From positions 186,001 to 250,000 of the forward strand of contig NZ_JAJSAP010000005.1 in the NCBI RefSeq assembly GCF_021729035.1: a stretch of 64,000 bases of DNA, given 5' to 3'. This document shows, piece after piece, positions 9,051 to 18,559 of the stretch. The DNA comes from Microbulbifer sediminum (GTDB lineage Bacteria > Pseudomonadota > Gammaproteobacteria > Pseudomonadales > Cellvibrionaceae). Under the pieces are notes generated by a model that saw only the letters and a program-made list of their open reading frames with translations, was not told the DNA's origin and searched no databases. Positions within the stretch are counted from its first letter, which is position 1. The number at the start of each line of letters is the position of its first letter. The position numbers were made by a program, and so were the translations under genes.

Positions 9051-9623
9051 GTGGGCAAGCCCGAGGCGGTCGTCGCGGCCGTGGAACAATGGTTAAGTGA
9101 AGTGGTGGTGGGCCTCAATCTCTGCCCTTTTGCCCGCCGCCCCATGCGCGCGGGGCAGGTCCGCTTCGCTGTCAGCGAGGCCCGCGACGACGCGGCATTG
9201 ATGGATGCATTGCAGGCTGAACTGGAAAAGCTGGATGCCCATCCGCCATCGGAGCTTGAAACCACACTGCTGGTTGTGCCGTTGCACCTGGCGGAGTTCG
9301 GGGACTTCAACCAGTTCCTCGACCTGGCAGAATGGCTCCTCGAACGTCAGGGCTACAGCGGCACCTACCAGCTCGCCAGCTTCCACCCGCACTACCAGTT
9401 TGCCGGAACACAACCGGGCGACGCGGAAAACCTGACCAACTGCGCCCCCTACCCGATCCTGCACCTGATCCGCGAGGCCTCGATCGAGAAAGTGCTGGCC
9501 AACTACCCGGACCCGGAAGCCATCCCCGAGCAGAATATCCGCAAGGTAACCGGGCTCTCCGCGGGCGAACGACGGAGGCTCTTTCCCTACTTGTTGTCCA
9601 GTGGAGCCCCGCCAGCAGGCTGA
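9051..9623 (+). CDS. DUF1415 protein
   Basis: This 190-residue protein starts at a GTG six bases after the DUF2058 gene. The N-terminus has the hallmark EQWLSEVVVGLNLCPFA, and the centre has ASFHPHYQFAG and NCAPYPILHLIRE, both typical of DUF1415. The conserved Cys/His positions hint at an enzymatic or metal site, but no activity is known to me. The 3' end overlaps by 37 bases the end of the convergent patatin gene. Confidence 0.85.
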   Translation: MGKPEAVVAAVEQWLSEVVVGLNLCPFARRPMRAGQVRFAVSEARDDAALMDALQAELEKLDAHPPSELETTLLVVPLHLAEFGDFNQFLDLAEWLLERQGYSGTYQLASFHPHYQFAGTQPGDAENLTNCAPYPILHLIREASIEKVLANYPDPEAIPEQNIRKVTGLSAGERRRLFPYLLSSGAPPAG

Positions 9624-10513
9624 CCGGGCGAACTGGTAGGTGATGGGGACGCCAGGCCCAGGTGCTCCAGTGCTTCCCGGCGGCCCATCTGGTAACCCTG
9701 CTCCAGCAGATCAGGCTCGCGGGTGAAACGCTTGACCGGAAATTCAGCCGGTGGAGCGATCACTGAAATCCGGCAGCCCGCCGGCGGGTTTGCAAGAAAC
9801 TCCAGTGCCCGGTTGTAGCGCTCTGCACGCTCAAGCACCGATTCGAACAGTCGCGAGTGCTCGTGGAAGACCTGCTTGAGCAGCCGTGGTGTGGGAGTCA
9901 TCCGCTTGCGATAACCAAGCGGGCGCGACAGCACCACGGTGATATCGGTAGCGCCCATCTGGTGGGCCCGGATCACCGGAATGGAATCGGCCAGGCCCCC
10001 ATCAGTCATCGGCTCACCATTCACCTGCGGGAACTCGCGATAGACGAAGGGAATTGCACAGGATGCTGGAAACACCTCGTGCATGTTCTCGGCCGACACT
10101 TCCAGGTAGCAGGCCTCACCGGTGTTGACGTTGGTGGTCACCACATACAGGGGAATGGCGTTGTCATAGTAACGCTGGACATTCAGCGGCACTTCGTCAA
10201 AAGACGCGTGCCAGAGCCAGCTGACATCGCAGAAGTGCCCACCCTTCAGGTAACGGCGCCAGTTGATGAAGTCGGAGCGGCGCGCGTGGTCAAGGAGGAT
10301 CCTGCGGCTGCGGCCCCGGTCCCCCGCCAGGAAGCCAATCAGGTTGGTGGAGCCGGCCGACACACCAATGGCAAAATCGTAGGGCTGGTAATCGGCATCG
10401 ATAAACGCATCGAGCACGCCGGCGGCAAAAATCCCGCGCATTGCCCCGCCTTCCACAACCAGTGCGGACTTACCGGACTGTCCGGTGTCCCCGGCCCTGT
10501 TCTCTGCGGCCAT
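9587..10513 (-). CDS. Patatin-like phospholipase
   Basis: This 308-residue protein is a bacterial patatin. The oxyanion-hole loop is EGGAMRGIF (from residue 21), the nucleophile Ser52 lies in GVSAGS, and the dyad aspartate is in MTDGGLADS. It should be a serine lipid acyl hydrolase using the Ser-Asp dyad. I start it at 10513 because GGGAGAG precedes that ATG and the catalytic domain begins right after; the frame stays open to 10708 but without family features. It is divergent from the PH-domain gene at 10707. Confidence 0.85.
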   Translation of the reverse strand: MAAENRAGDTGQSGKSALVVEGGAMRGIFAAGVLDAFIDADYQPYDFAIGVSAGSTNLIGFLAGDRGRSRRILLDHARRSDFINWRRYLKGGHFCDVSWLWHASFDEVPLNVQRYYDNAIPLYVVTTNVNTGEACYLEVSAENMHEVFPASCAIPFVYREFPQVNGEPMTDGGLADSIPVIRAHQMGATDITVVLSRPLGYRKRMTPTPRLLKQVFHEHSRLFESVLERAERYNRALEFLANPPAGCRISVIAPPAEFPVKRFTREPDLLEQGYQMGRREALEHLGLASPSPTSSPGQPAGGAPLDNK

Positions 10514-10706
10514 AGCCTCTCCCAAGCAAAGTGAAACTGCGGTAATCAGGTCAGTCGCGATTGTATAATCCCTGTCAACAACCGCGCCAGCCGAATGCAG
10601 GATGTGGAACTGACCGATGCGCCACATCCCCTGTGGCTTGTACCCATGTTGCGATACCATGGACTGGCGATAACCCCGTCGAAGTAATACCGGACAGATC
10701 CCGTAC

Positions 10707-11213
10707 ATGCCTTACGAACAGAAATTCAATGCCCCATGGAGCCGACAGCTGAAATGGCTCACCGCGCTCGCCACGTTGCTGCTACTGGCCATTCCGGCGA
10801 TCCTGATGGCCCGCGCACCGGCCGACCCGCCCACTATTTACCAGGTTTCCATCTGGCTGCCGGTGGCAATACTGGCACTCTCAACCCTGTTTGTGATCCG
10901 TGGCTATACACTCAATGGCAATACCCTCTACATAATCCGCCCACTCTGGAAAACCCGCCTGTCGCTGGACGGCCTGCAGGAAGTGTTCGCAGATCCGGAA
11001 GCCATGCATGGTTCCATTCGCATATTCGGTAACGGCGGACTGTTCGGTTATATCGGACTCTTCCAGAACAAGACTATCGGCCGCTACCGGGCGTTTGCCA
11101 CGGACCAGCAGAGAGCGGTGGTGTTACGATTCCCTGAACGCAACCTGGTGGTAACGCCTGGCAGGCCTGAAAAACTGGTCGCACTACTGGAAGAGCATAT
11201 CCGCAGTCAGTGA
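10707..11213 (+). CDS. Membrane protein with bacterial PH-like domain
   Basis: The 168-residue product has two membrane segments (about residues 15-32 and 45-65). A soluble beta-rich part follows, with YTLNGNTLYIIRPLWKTR and a final FPERNLVVTPGRPEKLVALLEE, as in bacterial PH-like domain proteins (YdjB/bPH class). The function is unknown. It is divergent from the patatin gene with a ~190-base shared promoter space. Confidence 0.6.
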   Translation: MPYEQKFNAPWSRQLKWLTALATLLLLAIPAILMARAPADPPTIYQVSIWLPVAILALSTLFVIRGYTLNGNTLYIIRPLWKTRLSLDGLQEVFADPEAMHGSIRIFGNGGLFGYIGLFQNKTIGRYRAFATDQQRAVVLRFPERNLVVTPGRPEKLVALLEEHIRSQ

Positions 11214-11368
11214 CTGGCGGCTTCAGGGGACCTTCGGGTTTGTCTAGCCCCTCAAGCGGTTCGGTCAATCCACCGGTGACAGGACCGTGCTAACTTGGCC
11301 TGACTACCATTGGCGCAGTACAACAACCAATAAAATAATAACTGCGAATTCCGCAAAGGAGCCCGGCG

Positions 11369-12295
11369 ATGGAAGAACCACCCTTTTCCGAGGCACCTCC
11401 GCTGCCAGACTGGCTGGCGGAGCAACTTCCCTACCGCCGCCGCATGTTTACCAGCGGCGGGTATCGCATGCATTTTATCGATGAAGGCTCTGGTCCAGCG
11501 GTCCTGATGCAACACGGCAACCCCATGTGGTGTTTCCTGTGGCGCAAGGTAATCAGGGAACTATTGCAACAACAGGTGCGAGTGATTGCTCCGGACCTGG
11601 TCGGCATGGGCCTGAGCGACAAGCCCCGCGATCCAGGCGTCCACACCCTGGCATATCATGGGCGCCAACTCTCCGAATTGATCCGCGCCCTGGACCTGCA
11701 GGAGATCACCATCGTTGGTCAGGACTGGGGCGGCCCGGTCAGTGGACTCGCCGCAGCCCTGAACCCGGAACGTGTCGCCGGCGCAGTGTTTGCCAACACC
11801 TCCCTGCGACTACCGAGAAAGCAACCGCGGGTGACCCCCTTCCACCGGTTTGCCAATCGCCCGGTGATTTCCGACCTGGCTTTCCGCCTGTTCAATTTTC
11901 CCATGCCCATGCTCCCAAAGGTCCAGGGAGACCCGTCAAGCCTGGGACCCGCTGAAATGCGCGCATATCGCTACCCACTGCGCCGCTTTCGCGATCGCAC
12001 CGCGCCCCTGGCCCTCGCGCGCATGGTGCCCACCAGGCTCGAACACCCGAGTATCGGGCAGTTGGTGAAGATTGATCGCTGGGCAAGGCAGTTCGGCGGT
12101 CCAGTGGAGCTGGTGTGGGGCTGCCGGGACCCGATTCTCGGCCGTGCCCTGCACGGCAACCTGGAGCTGTTCCCCGATGCCCGCGTAACAAAAACCGACG
12201 CCGGACATTTCCTGCAGGAAGAGGTACCAGTCAACCTCGCCGCCGCCATCCTCCGCGTGATTTTCAGCGGGACGACGGAGAAGTCCCCGCTATAA
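11369..12295 (+). CDS. Haloalkane-dehalogenase-like alpha/beta hydrolase
   Basis: This 308-residue protein has an alpha/beta-hydrolase fold with HGNPMWCFLWRKVI as the oxyanion-hole loop. The nucleophile position Asp119 lies in VGQDWGG, and the catalytic His280 in GHFLQEE. An aspartate instead of serine at the nucleophile, with the Trp directly after it, is the signature of haloalkane dehalogenases and related epoxide/fluoroacetate hydrolases. The second halide-binding residue (Asn in HGNP) is also present, so dehalogenase activity is plausible but unproven. AAAGGAG lies 11 bases before the ATG. It is a single-gene unit. Confidence 0.75.
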   Translation: MEEPPFSEAPPLPDWLAEQLPYRRRMFTSGGYRMHFIDEGSGPAVLMQHGNPMWCFLWRKVIRELLQQQVRVIAPDLVGMGLSDKPRDPGVHTLAYHGRQLSELIRALDLQEITIVGQDWGGPVSGLAAALNPERVAGAVFANTSLRLPRKQPRVTPFHRFANRPVISDLAFRLFNFPMPMLPKVQGDPSSLGPAEMRAYRYPLRRFRDRTAPLALARMVPTRLEHPSIGQLVKIDRWARQFGGPVELVWGCRDPILGRALHGNLELFPDARVTKTDAGHFLQEEVPVNLAAAILRVIFSGTTEKSPL

Positions 12296-12582
12296 GGGAC
12301 CGGCTGTCGCTGGTCCCGCCGCCGCAGAACACCGTCATCGTTTTGTGGTGTTGGCGCCAGATTGCCAGTCTGCTGCCTGTCATCCTTTTTGCGATAGTCC
12401 CGGACCGTAGCGGCCCCCGGGGCTGGAATATCTCCGCAGGGAGGTAACGTCAGGGCAACCGCCCTCTCTACCTGGCAATCACTCACAACGCGCCAGAAAG
12501 ATCCAGTGCCAGCATTTACCGGCCGGCCGGACTGGCAGTAGTGGATGTGCTTAACTGCTGTAAACCATCAGAGTAACGGGCC

Positions 12583-13017
12583 ATGAATGAAGCCATGCCA
12601 CCGGACCTGATCACGGCAGCTGCCACGGAGGCCACGTGGTTGCGCTGGTGGTTCCGGATAATGATCCTCACCAACCTGGCAGCAGTGTTCTTTATTCTCA
12701 GGAAGAGGCTCTCCGGTGGGCTGACCGCCAGACCCGAGGCACTGGCCATCCTGGTGGCCTTCGTGGCGTCTGCGGTAACCATGAACTGGCTGTATGACTG
12801 GGTCGGTTACGTCAGGCTCCTGGGAGTCACGCACCTGGTATTCTGGACTCCTGTGTACTTCTGGCTCCTGGGCAAGTTCCTGCGCGATGCATACACAGGG
12901 CCTTTCAGGGTTTATGCCTTTATCTACCTGGTAGTGGCGGGTACCTGCCTGTTGACAGATGCAGCAGACGTAATCCGCTTTCTGCTGGGCGATCACCAGC
13001 CCCTGCACATGAATTAG
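12583..13017 (+). CDS. Unknown inner-membrane protein, four predicted helices
   Basis: I do not recognise this 144-residue protein. Hydrophobic stretches at about residues 22-45, 52-72, 80-100 and 108-125 predict four membrane helices. Charged loops (RKRLSGGLTARPE, FLRDAYTGPFR) lie between them. It begins a run of same-strand envelope genes (13051, 13843), with 33 bases to the next. Confidence 0.55.
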   Translation: MNEAMPPDLITAAATEATWLRWWFRIMILTNLAAVFFILRKRLSGGLTARPEALAILVAFVASAVTMNWLYDWVGYVRLLGVTHLVFWTPVYFWLLGKFLRDAYTGPFRVYAFIYLVVAGTCLLTDAADVIRFLLGDHQPLHMN

Positions 13018-13050
13018 ACTGAGAGAATAGCGTCATTCGGAAACAACGGA

Positions 13051-13839
13051 ATGCTCCATGAATCCTGTTGGCCAGGGCGCCTGTTGGGCGAAAGCAGGCC
13101 ACACCGTCGCCTGTTTGCCTCTGCCGTGCTGGGGTTACTTGCCTGTGCATTGATGCCCTGTGTGCAGGGAGAAGACGCCGCGGATAAAGTAATCCAGTTC
13201 GAGCCGGGCCACAGCGGGGCAACGGTGGAGGGCACCATCACGGGTCGCGATTACAACCTGTATAAAGTCCAGGCCAACGCCGGGCAGCGCATGACGGTGG
13301 AAATGCAAACCGATAACGCCGCCAGTTATTTCAACATCTTCCCCCCGGGCAAGGGTCCCGGGGAGGCCGCCCTGTTTATCGGTTCGACCAAGGGCAATCG
13401 TTTCTCCGCGGTGTTGCCCGGCTCAGGCGTCTATACCATCCAGATTTACCTGATGCGCAGTGCGGCACGTCGTGACGAGACAGCCAATTTCAGCCTGGAT
13501 GTGTCGGTGACCGGCGCAACACCGGCGTCACCAGTTGCCGGCGGGGCGGAATGGCCGATTGACTATGACGCCTCCGGCAAACTGGCCTGTGCCGTCGACG
13601 GCACCACGTTCCGTCTCGCCTGCCCGTTTCGGGTCAAGCGCCATCATCCGGAAGCTACCATCTGGACCATTTCGCCGGCCGATCCGGCGACACTGCGCAT
13701 CCTATATTTTCGAACGGATCGGTTTTCATCGGACGACGCCGCCAGAGTGCAGTGGAAACGCCAGGGCGACAGCTGGCGGGTTGATATTGGCGACCGTGAA
13801 TATTACCTCGTCCCCGATTCCATATTGCAGGGAGACTAG
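13051..13839 (+). CDS. Secreted protein with lysozyme-inhibitor/PPC-like beta domain
   Basis: This 262-residue protein has an N-terminal signal peptide (residues ~20-41, before EDAADKV). From residue ~48, FEPGHSGATVEGTITGRDY, then QANAGQRMTVEM and YFNIFPPGKGPGEA, follow the pattern of a small beta-sandwich seen in pre-peptidase C-terminal-like domains and in PliI/PliG lysozyme inhibitors. The second half (SGKLACAVDGTTFRLACPF...) has a possible disulfide pair and is not recognised. The stop is three bases before the next small gene, so the two are likely co-expressed. A periplasmic binding or inhibitor role is inferred only. Confidence 0.55.
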   Translation: MLHESCWPGRLLGESRPHRRLFASAVLGLLACALMPCVQGEDAADKVIQFEPGHSGATVEGTITGRDYNLYKVQANAGQRMTVEMQTDNAASYFNIFPPGKGPGEAALFIGSTKGNRFSAVLPGSGVYTIQIYLMRSAARRDETANFSLDVSVTGATPASPVAGGAEWPIDYDASGKLACAVDGTTFRLACPFRVKRHHPEATIWTISPADPATLRILYFRTDRFSSDDAARVQWKRQGDSWRVDIGDREYYLVPDSILQGD

Positions 13840-13842
13840 AAT

Positions 13843-14064
13843 ATGAGACCTGCTCCCAGGCCCCTGCGGCTCGCACTGGGCGGTGCCGCTGGCGGTATAT
13901 TGGTTGCCCTGTTGATTGACCTGCTGGGCGCAGGAGGGGGCGCGCTGCCTTATATCATGTACCCGGTGGCCGGTTTTATCGGTGGCCTGCTGGGTAGCCG
14001 GATACGCAGGACAAAGGACAGCCACAGTAATGGCCGCGACAACAACGGCGACGACAATCATTGA
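13843..14064 (+). CDS. Small two-helix membrane protein
   Basis: The 73-residue product has two glycine-rich hydrophobic helices (about residues 9-27 and 33-48) and a very polar Asn/Asp/Arg tail. The next gene is 48 bases downstream. The Gly-rich helices resemble small membrane proteins of unknown role. It is translationally close to the secreted protein upstream. Confidence 0.5.
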   Translation: MRPAPRPLRLALGGAAGGILVALLIDLLGAGGGALPYIMYPVAGFIGGLLGSRIRRTKDSHSNGRDNNGDDNH

Positions 14065-14112
14065 GGCGTTATCCCCCAGACACTGAATTCCATGGAACAA
14101 CCGGAGCGGAAC

Positions 14113-15438
14113 ATGCTCAGCGACGAACAGGGGTACCCGGTTTCCGGTGCCACCGAAGAAGCCATGATGGCCTACCGGGAAGGCCTGCGTGCATTCAACC
14201 TCTATCACGGCGACCCCTTCGCGCCGCTGCAGAGAGCACTCGGTTCAGCGCCGGAGTTTGTCCTGGCCCACCTGCTCCAGGCAGGACTGTATGCGGTAGC
14301 CACCGAACCCGAGGCCAATATCGCCGCACAGAAATCACTGCTGGCTGCCCGCGACCTGCCCATGAACGAACGGGAGGTTTCACTCTTCAACGCCCTGGAA
14401 AAGCTGGTCATGGGCTACTGGACCACAGCGGCGGAGGCCCTGGATTTCCACTGCGCCCGTTTTCCCCACGACCTGGTGGCGCTGCAGTGCGGGCACCTGG
14501 TGGATTTCTACCGGGCAAACAGCCGCGACCTGCGCGACCGAATCGCCCGCGCCCTGCCCCTGTGGTCCGCTGAGATCCCGGGATACTCTTTCCTGCTGGG
14601 AATGTACGCTTTTGGCCTGGAGGAATGCGGGGACTACCTGCAGGCAGAGGAATACGGCCACAGTGCTATCGAACTGGAACCCTTCGACTGCTGGGCACAC
14701 CATGCGGTTGCCCATGTGCTGGAAATGACCGGCCGCCCGGAAGTGGGGATCGAGTGGATGAAAAGCCGCGAACCTTTCTGGGCGGCGGAGGAAAACTTCT
14801 TCAAGGTACACAACTGGTGGCACCGGGCCCTGTATCACCTGGACCTGGACGAACAGGACGAGGCCCTGGCCCTCTATGACGGCCCCGTGCGCGCCGGGAA
14901 AAGCAGTATGGCCCTGGATATGGTGGACGCATCAGCCCTGCTATGGCGACTGTCAATCAGCGGCTGTGACGTGGGAAACCGCTGGCAGGAGCTGGCATCC
15001 GCCTGGGGGCAGCACGCAGACGGCAGGCTATACCCCTTCAACGACTGGCACGCGGTCATGGCCTATCTCGGCGCCGGTGAGGACAGCAAGGCCGAGGATA
15101 TCGCCAACAGCCTCCGCGCAGGGCGGGACAATGAAGCGGAGGTGTCCCATTGGGGCTGGCAAACCGGCCTGCCGCTGGTAGAGGGCTTCACCGCCTTCTG
15201 GCGTGGTGACTACCAACGGGCCACAGAACACCTGCACAGCGCACGCTATATCGCCAACAGCTTTGGCGGCAGCCATGCACAGCGGGATATCATCGACTGG
15301 ACCCTCACCGAGGCCGCCATTCGCAGCGGCCAGCGGGAAATTGCCGAAGCCTTTGCCAACGAGCGGCAGGCCCTCAAGCCCGACAGCCGGCTAAACCAGG
15401 CGTTTGTCGCGAGGGCCGGTGCACTGAACCGTCCCTAG
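14113..15438 (+). CDS. TPR protein of the TTC38-like family
   Basis: This 441-residue soluble protein resembles tetratricopeptide repeat protein 38 and its bacterial relatives. It has repeated helical hairpins (ATEEAMMAYREGLRAFNLYHGDP; AEEYGHSAIELEPFDCWAHHA) and the conserved HAVAHVLEMTGRPEVGIEWM and NWWHRALYHLDL. The family's biochemical role is unknown; TPRs bind proteins. I use the ATG at 14113, preceded by GGAG at a good distance; 14092 has no such site. Confidence 0.75.
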   Translation: MLSDEQGYPVSGATEEAMMAYREGLRAFNLYHGDPFAPLQRALGSAPEFVLAHLLQAGLYAVATEPEANIAAQKSLLAARDLPMNEREVSLFNALEKLVMGYWTTAAEALDFHCARFPHDLVALQCGHLVDFYRANSRDLRDRIARALPLWSAEIPGYSFLLGMYAFGLEECGDYLQAEEYGHSAIELEPFDCWAHHAVAHVLEMTGRPEVGIEWMKSREPFWAAEENFFKVHNWWHRALYHLDLDEQDEALALYDGPVRAGKSSMALDMVDASALLWRLSISGCDVGNRWQELASAWGQHADGRLYPFNDWHAVMAYLGAGEDSKAEDIANSLRAGRDNEAEVSHWGWQTGLPLVEGFTAFWRGDYQRATEHLHSARYIANSFGGSHAQRDIIDWTLTEAAIRSGQREIAEAFANERQALKPDSRLNQAFVARAGALNRP

Positions 15439-15488
15439 TGCGGCATGGAGCGAGCGAATGCCGAAGATTATTATGGCAACACCCGATA

Positions 15489-15968
15489 TCAGAATTTCAG
15501 CAACCTCCTCCAGCTGAACCCCCTGTCGTTGCCCTGGCCGGTTTGCTGTCGATGGAAGAGACGCGCCAGGTCCTCTGCTTCCGACTCGCTGAATTGCAGC
15601 GGGACAAAACGCAGGTAATCCCGCGCGGCGAGGAATTCGCGCACGGACTGTTCCGCGGGGACATATTTCATTGACCAGTCCTCAAACAGGCGCTGCCCCG
15701 CCTTTTTCACCGAGAGAATGGTCAGTTGCCGATGCCGGGGGTCGCCGCTGATCCGCCGGTAGGTCTCATTGACCGCGTCGCGCTCCCCCTCGAGCACCTG
15801 AAAGAAGTGCCGGTCGCCGAAATACAACACACCCCCAATTCCGCCACGCTTATTGTTGCGGCGGCTCTGCATCAGGATTCGGCCTACATTCGGCTCTACC
15901 CCCTGGATAGGATCGGCCGGCTCGAATTCAGCGCGGCTGGCATAGATCAGCCGGATCAGTTCAGACAT
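15489..15968 (-). CDS. BLUF-domain blue-light photoreceptor, short form
   Basis: The 159-residue protein is a BLUF (flavin blue-light) domain with a short C-terminal helical cap. Tyr9 in RLIYASR, Asn38/39 in RRNN, Gln57 in HFFQVLEG, and Trp/Met in EDWSMKY match the FAD-binding and signalling residues of AppA/BlrB-type sensors. No output domain is attached, so it probably acts on a partner protein. I chose the ATG at 15968; the frame is open further upstream but the domain starts at this methionine. Its neighbours do not reveal the partner. Confidence 0.9.
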   Translation of the reverse strand: MSELIRLIYASRAEFEPADPIQGVEPNVGRILMQSRRNNKRGGIGGVLYFGDRHFFQVLEGERDAVNETYRRISGDPRHRQLTILSVKKAGQRLFEDWSMKYVPAEQSVREFLAARDYLRFVPLQFSESEAEDLARLFHRQQTGQGNDRGFSWRRLLKF

Positions 15969-16116
15969 TTGACGCCCCCTGCTTGCCCAAAGAAACGTTT
16001 TACGACCACACCCGACCACTGGATCACCCAAATTGGCGTAAACCTCTTTCCTCACTCTTTACAGGCTGCACTGGTGCACTAAATTGCAGACGGAAAACCT
16101 TACACGGAGACAGAAA

Positions 16117-17424
16117 GTGTTTTCACTGCCTTCGCGGTTCGTGGCCCCTGCTGTCGCGCTCGCCTGTTTTCTGGTGAGCCTGGATACCTGCGCGATTCCG
16201 GTGTTTGCGCGCCAGTACGAAATGAGTTGCGCGGCCTGCCACTCCGCCTTCCCCCGCCTCAACACCTTTGGCAAGGAGTTCGCCAGCAATAATTACCGCC
16301 TGCCCACCTGGCGCGAGAAGACCGTTGATACCGGAGATAAGCTGCTCGCATTACCGGATGAAGTCCCTTTCGCCGTCCGTGCGCAGGCTTATATACAGGG
16401 GCGTGAAGGAGAATCAATTGATCCTATCAATGGCGACCGTGTAGAGGCGGACTCGGACTTCCAGGCCCCATACCTGGTCAAGCTGCTTTCCAGTGCACCA
16501 CTCAGCGAGCATCTCACCTATTACTTCTACGGTATATTCGCCGAGAAAGGCGAAAATGGCGAAGTGATCATTGAAGATGCCTGGATCCGGCACAGTGACC
16601 TCGCATGTACGGGTGTCGGGCTGCAGCTGGGCCAGTTCCAGGTATCGGACCTCATGTTTCCCCGCGAGCTCCGCCTGACATTCCAGGACTTCATGGTCTA
16701 TCGCATGGCGGGCATTACCTATGAGCGAGGCATGATCCTGGACCGGGCGTGGGGCCCGGCCGACCTGGCCCTGGGCCTCGTCAACGGCAACGGCATCACT
16801 GACAATTTCAACGTCAACAGCCCGGGCTATCGTCGCCCGGACAACCTGTTCGATGACAACAACTCCAAAAGTGCATTCGGTCGCATTGGTGTTGATATCC
16901 CTCCCGTCGCTGCAGGCATTTTTGCCCTGTCGGGAAAGCGTGACAGTGCAACCGGCCCGGCCGGTTTGTTGAATGGCGAGCGCGACTCCGATGTCGGGAT
17001 GGTCGGGATCGATTTTTCCGGCAGTATCGGTGACAAGGCACACTGGTTCGCGCAATACCTCTGGACCAGCTGGGATGATTTCCTGCAACCGGAAATCGGC
17101 GATACGGTCCTCTGGCCCGGACGCCAATATGACTGGCACGGGGGCTTCCTGGGCGTGGACTATATCGCCAGCGATCGCTGGGCCTTCTCCCTCCTGTATA
17201 ACAGTGCCGATTCCAGCGACCTCGCCCACACAGACACGATTTATGAGGGCATCGAGATAGATACTCTCACACTGACGGCCAGCTACTACTTCATGCGCAA
17301 TGCCAAGGGCATTATCGAGGTAAATGCCGATTTTCTCGGTAGCAATGACCAGGAAGGACTCTATTTTACGGGGCACCTCGACAAGGAATCCTACATCCTG
17401 ATGGGATTCGATGTGGCTTTTTGA
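16117..17424 (+). CDS. Predicted outer-membrane beta-barrel protein with one c-type haem motif
   Basis: The 435-residue preprotein has a signal peptide ending at about residue 31 (PVFA). Close to the mature N-terminus follows SCAACHSAFPRLNTFG, a single CxxCH haem c attachment site with the AFPxLNxFG context seen in cytochrome-domain porin-like proteins. The rest is aromatic and Gly/Asp-rich with alternating strands, and the last residue is Phe (GFDVAF), as in outer-membrane barrels. A role in electron transfer across or at the outer membrane is inferred. The GTG at 16117 follows GGAGA; a TTG at 16084 is less likely. Confidence 0.7.
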   Translation: MFSLPSRFVAPAVALACFLVSLDTCAIPVFARQYEMSCAACHSAFPRLNTFGKEFASNNYRLPTWREKTVDTGDKLLALPDEVPFAVRAQAYIQGREGESIDPINGDRVEADSDFQAPYLVKLLSSAPLSEHLTYYFYGIFAEKGENGEVIIEDAWIRHSDLACTGVGLQLGQFQVSDLMFPRELRLTFQDFMVYRMAGITYERGMILDRAWGPADLALGLVNGNGITDNFNVNSPGYRRPDNLFDDNNSKSAFGRIGVDIPPVAAGIFALSGKRDSATGPAGLLNGERDSDVGMVGIDFSGSIGDKAHWFAQYLWTSWDDFLQPEIGDTVLWPGRQYDWHGGFLGVDYIASDRWAFSLLYNSADSSDLAHTDTIYEGIEIDTLTLTASYYFMRNAKGIIEVNADFLGSNDQEGLYFTGHLDKESYILMGFDVAF

Positions 17425-17551
17425 TTCCGGTCACCTCCCATGGACAGGTCTTGTGGACCCGGGCGCAGCAAACCGGGAGCCGGTTGGCAATTTCGCCAGC
17501 GCGCGTTAGATTACTCTTTTCTCCACCTGCATCACTCACCTGCGAGGAACC

Positions 17552-18301
17552 ATGCACAGAGGCCGCTTGACCCGGGTACGCACACTGCTGCTGGTAATGC
17601 TCACCCTGCCCTTTTCCCCGGTATCCAAGGCCGGGGATGCCTGTGTGATTCTCCTGCACGGCCTGGCAAAATCTGACAGCTCCATGGCGAAGCTGGAGCG
17701 CGCCATCGGGGATGCCGGGTACCGCACCGTCAATGTGGATTACCCCTCCACCGAACGCCCCATCGACCAGCTGGCCGGCCCTGCCATTGCGCCGGCACTG
17801 GACCAGTGCTCGGAAAGTGACGAAATCAATTTCGTCACCCACTCCATGGGCGGGATCCTGGTACGCCAGTATTTCAGCAAGGTCTCAGTTGCTAACCTGA
17901 ACCGGGTCGTTATGCTGGGCCCGCCCAACCAGGGCAGCGAGGTCGTGGACCGGCTGGGGGAGTTCCCCGGCTTCCACTTCATGTTTGGCGATGCCGGGCT
18001 ACAGCTCGGCACCGGTGAAATGAGCGTCCCCAACCAACTCGGCGCAGCCAAATTCGACCTGGGTATTATCGCCGGTAGCCGGAGTATCAACCCCATCCTG
18101 TCACAGCTGATCCCCGATGCCGACGACGGCAAGGTAGCCGTGGAGCGGACCAAGCTGGAGGGTATGAACGACCATATCACCCTGCCCACGACCCACGTGT
18201 TCATGATGAAAAATGAGCAGGTTATCGCCCAGGTGATCCACTACCTGCGCCACGGCAGGTTCGAGCGGTCGGCAACCGCGGCTTCCGGCAGGGAGCAGTA
18301 A
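17552..18301 (+). CDS. Secreted lipase/esterase-like alpha/beta hydrolase
   Basis: This 249-residue protein has a signal peptide (to about residue 27, VSKAG). The alpha/beta-hydrolase core shows the oxyanion strand VILLHGLAKS, the nucleophile serine in VTHSMGG, and a late histidine in LPTTHVFMM. The layout is that of lipase class 2/PGAP1-like triacylglycerol lipases lacking a lid. CGAGGAA precedes the ATG. The substrate is unknown. It is followed by a 258-base gap with nothing recognisable before the MscS gene. Confidence 0.8.
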   Translation: MHRGRLTRVRTLLLVMLTLPFSPVSKAGDACVILLHGLAKSDSSMAKLERAIGDAGYRTVNVDYPSTERPIDQLAGPAIAPALDQCSESDEINFVTHSMGGILVRQYFSKVSVANLNRVVMLGPPNQGSEVVDRLGEFPGFHFMFGDAGLQLGTGEMSVPNQLGAAKFDLGIIAGSRSINPILSQLIPDADDGKVAVERTKLEGMNDHITLPTTHVFMMKNEQVIAQVIHYLRHGRFERSATAASGREQ

Positions 18302-18559
18302 TTCAGGCCGACACCCTGCCAGGGCGGCAGACACAGCTTCGCCAGGTACAGGCTCACTGCCGCAGCCGCGCCTCCCCGGCCGGGATCCCCCTTATCCGCG
18401 CTTACGGTTCCCACAGTGACCGGGACACAGTGTGCGCCTTACTTTTGCCCACGGCATTCCCGGCGCGTCCCGCTGCCCGCCAAGCCTGCCTCTCGCGCCC
18501 GGGGGCAACTAAACTGCGCAGGACACCAGTGAAATTTCAACCCGCAACGGGTTTCAGGG

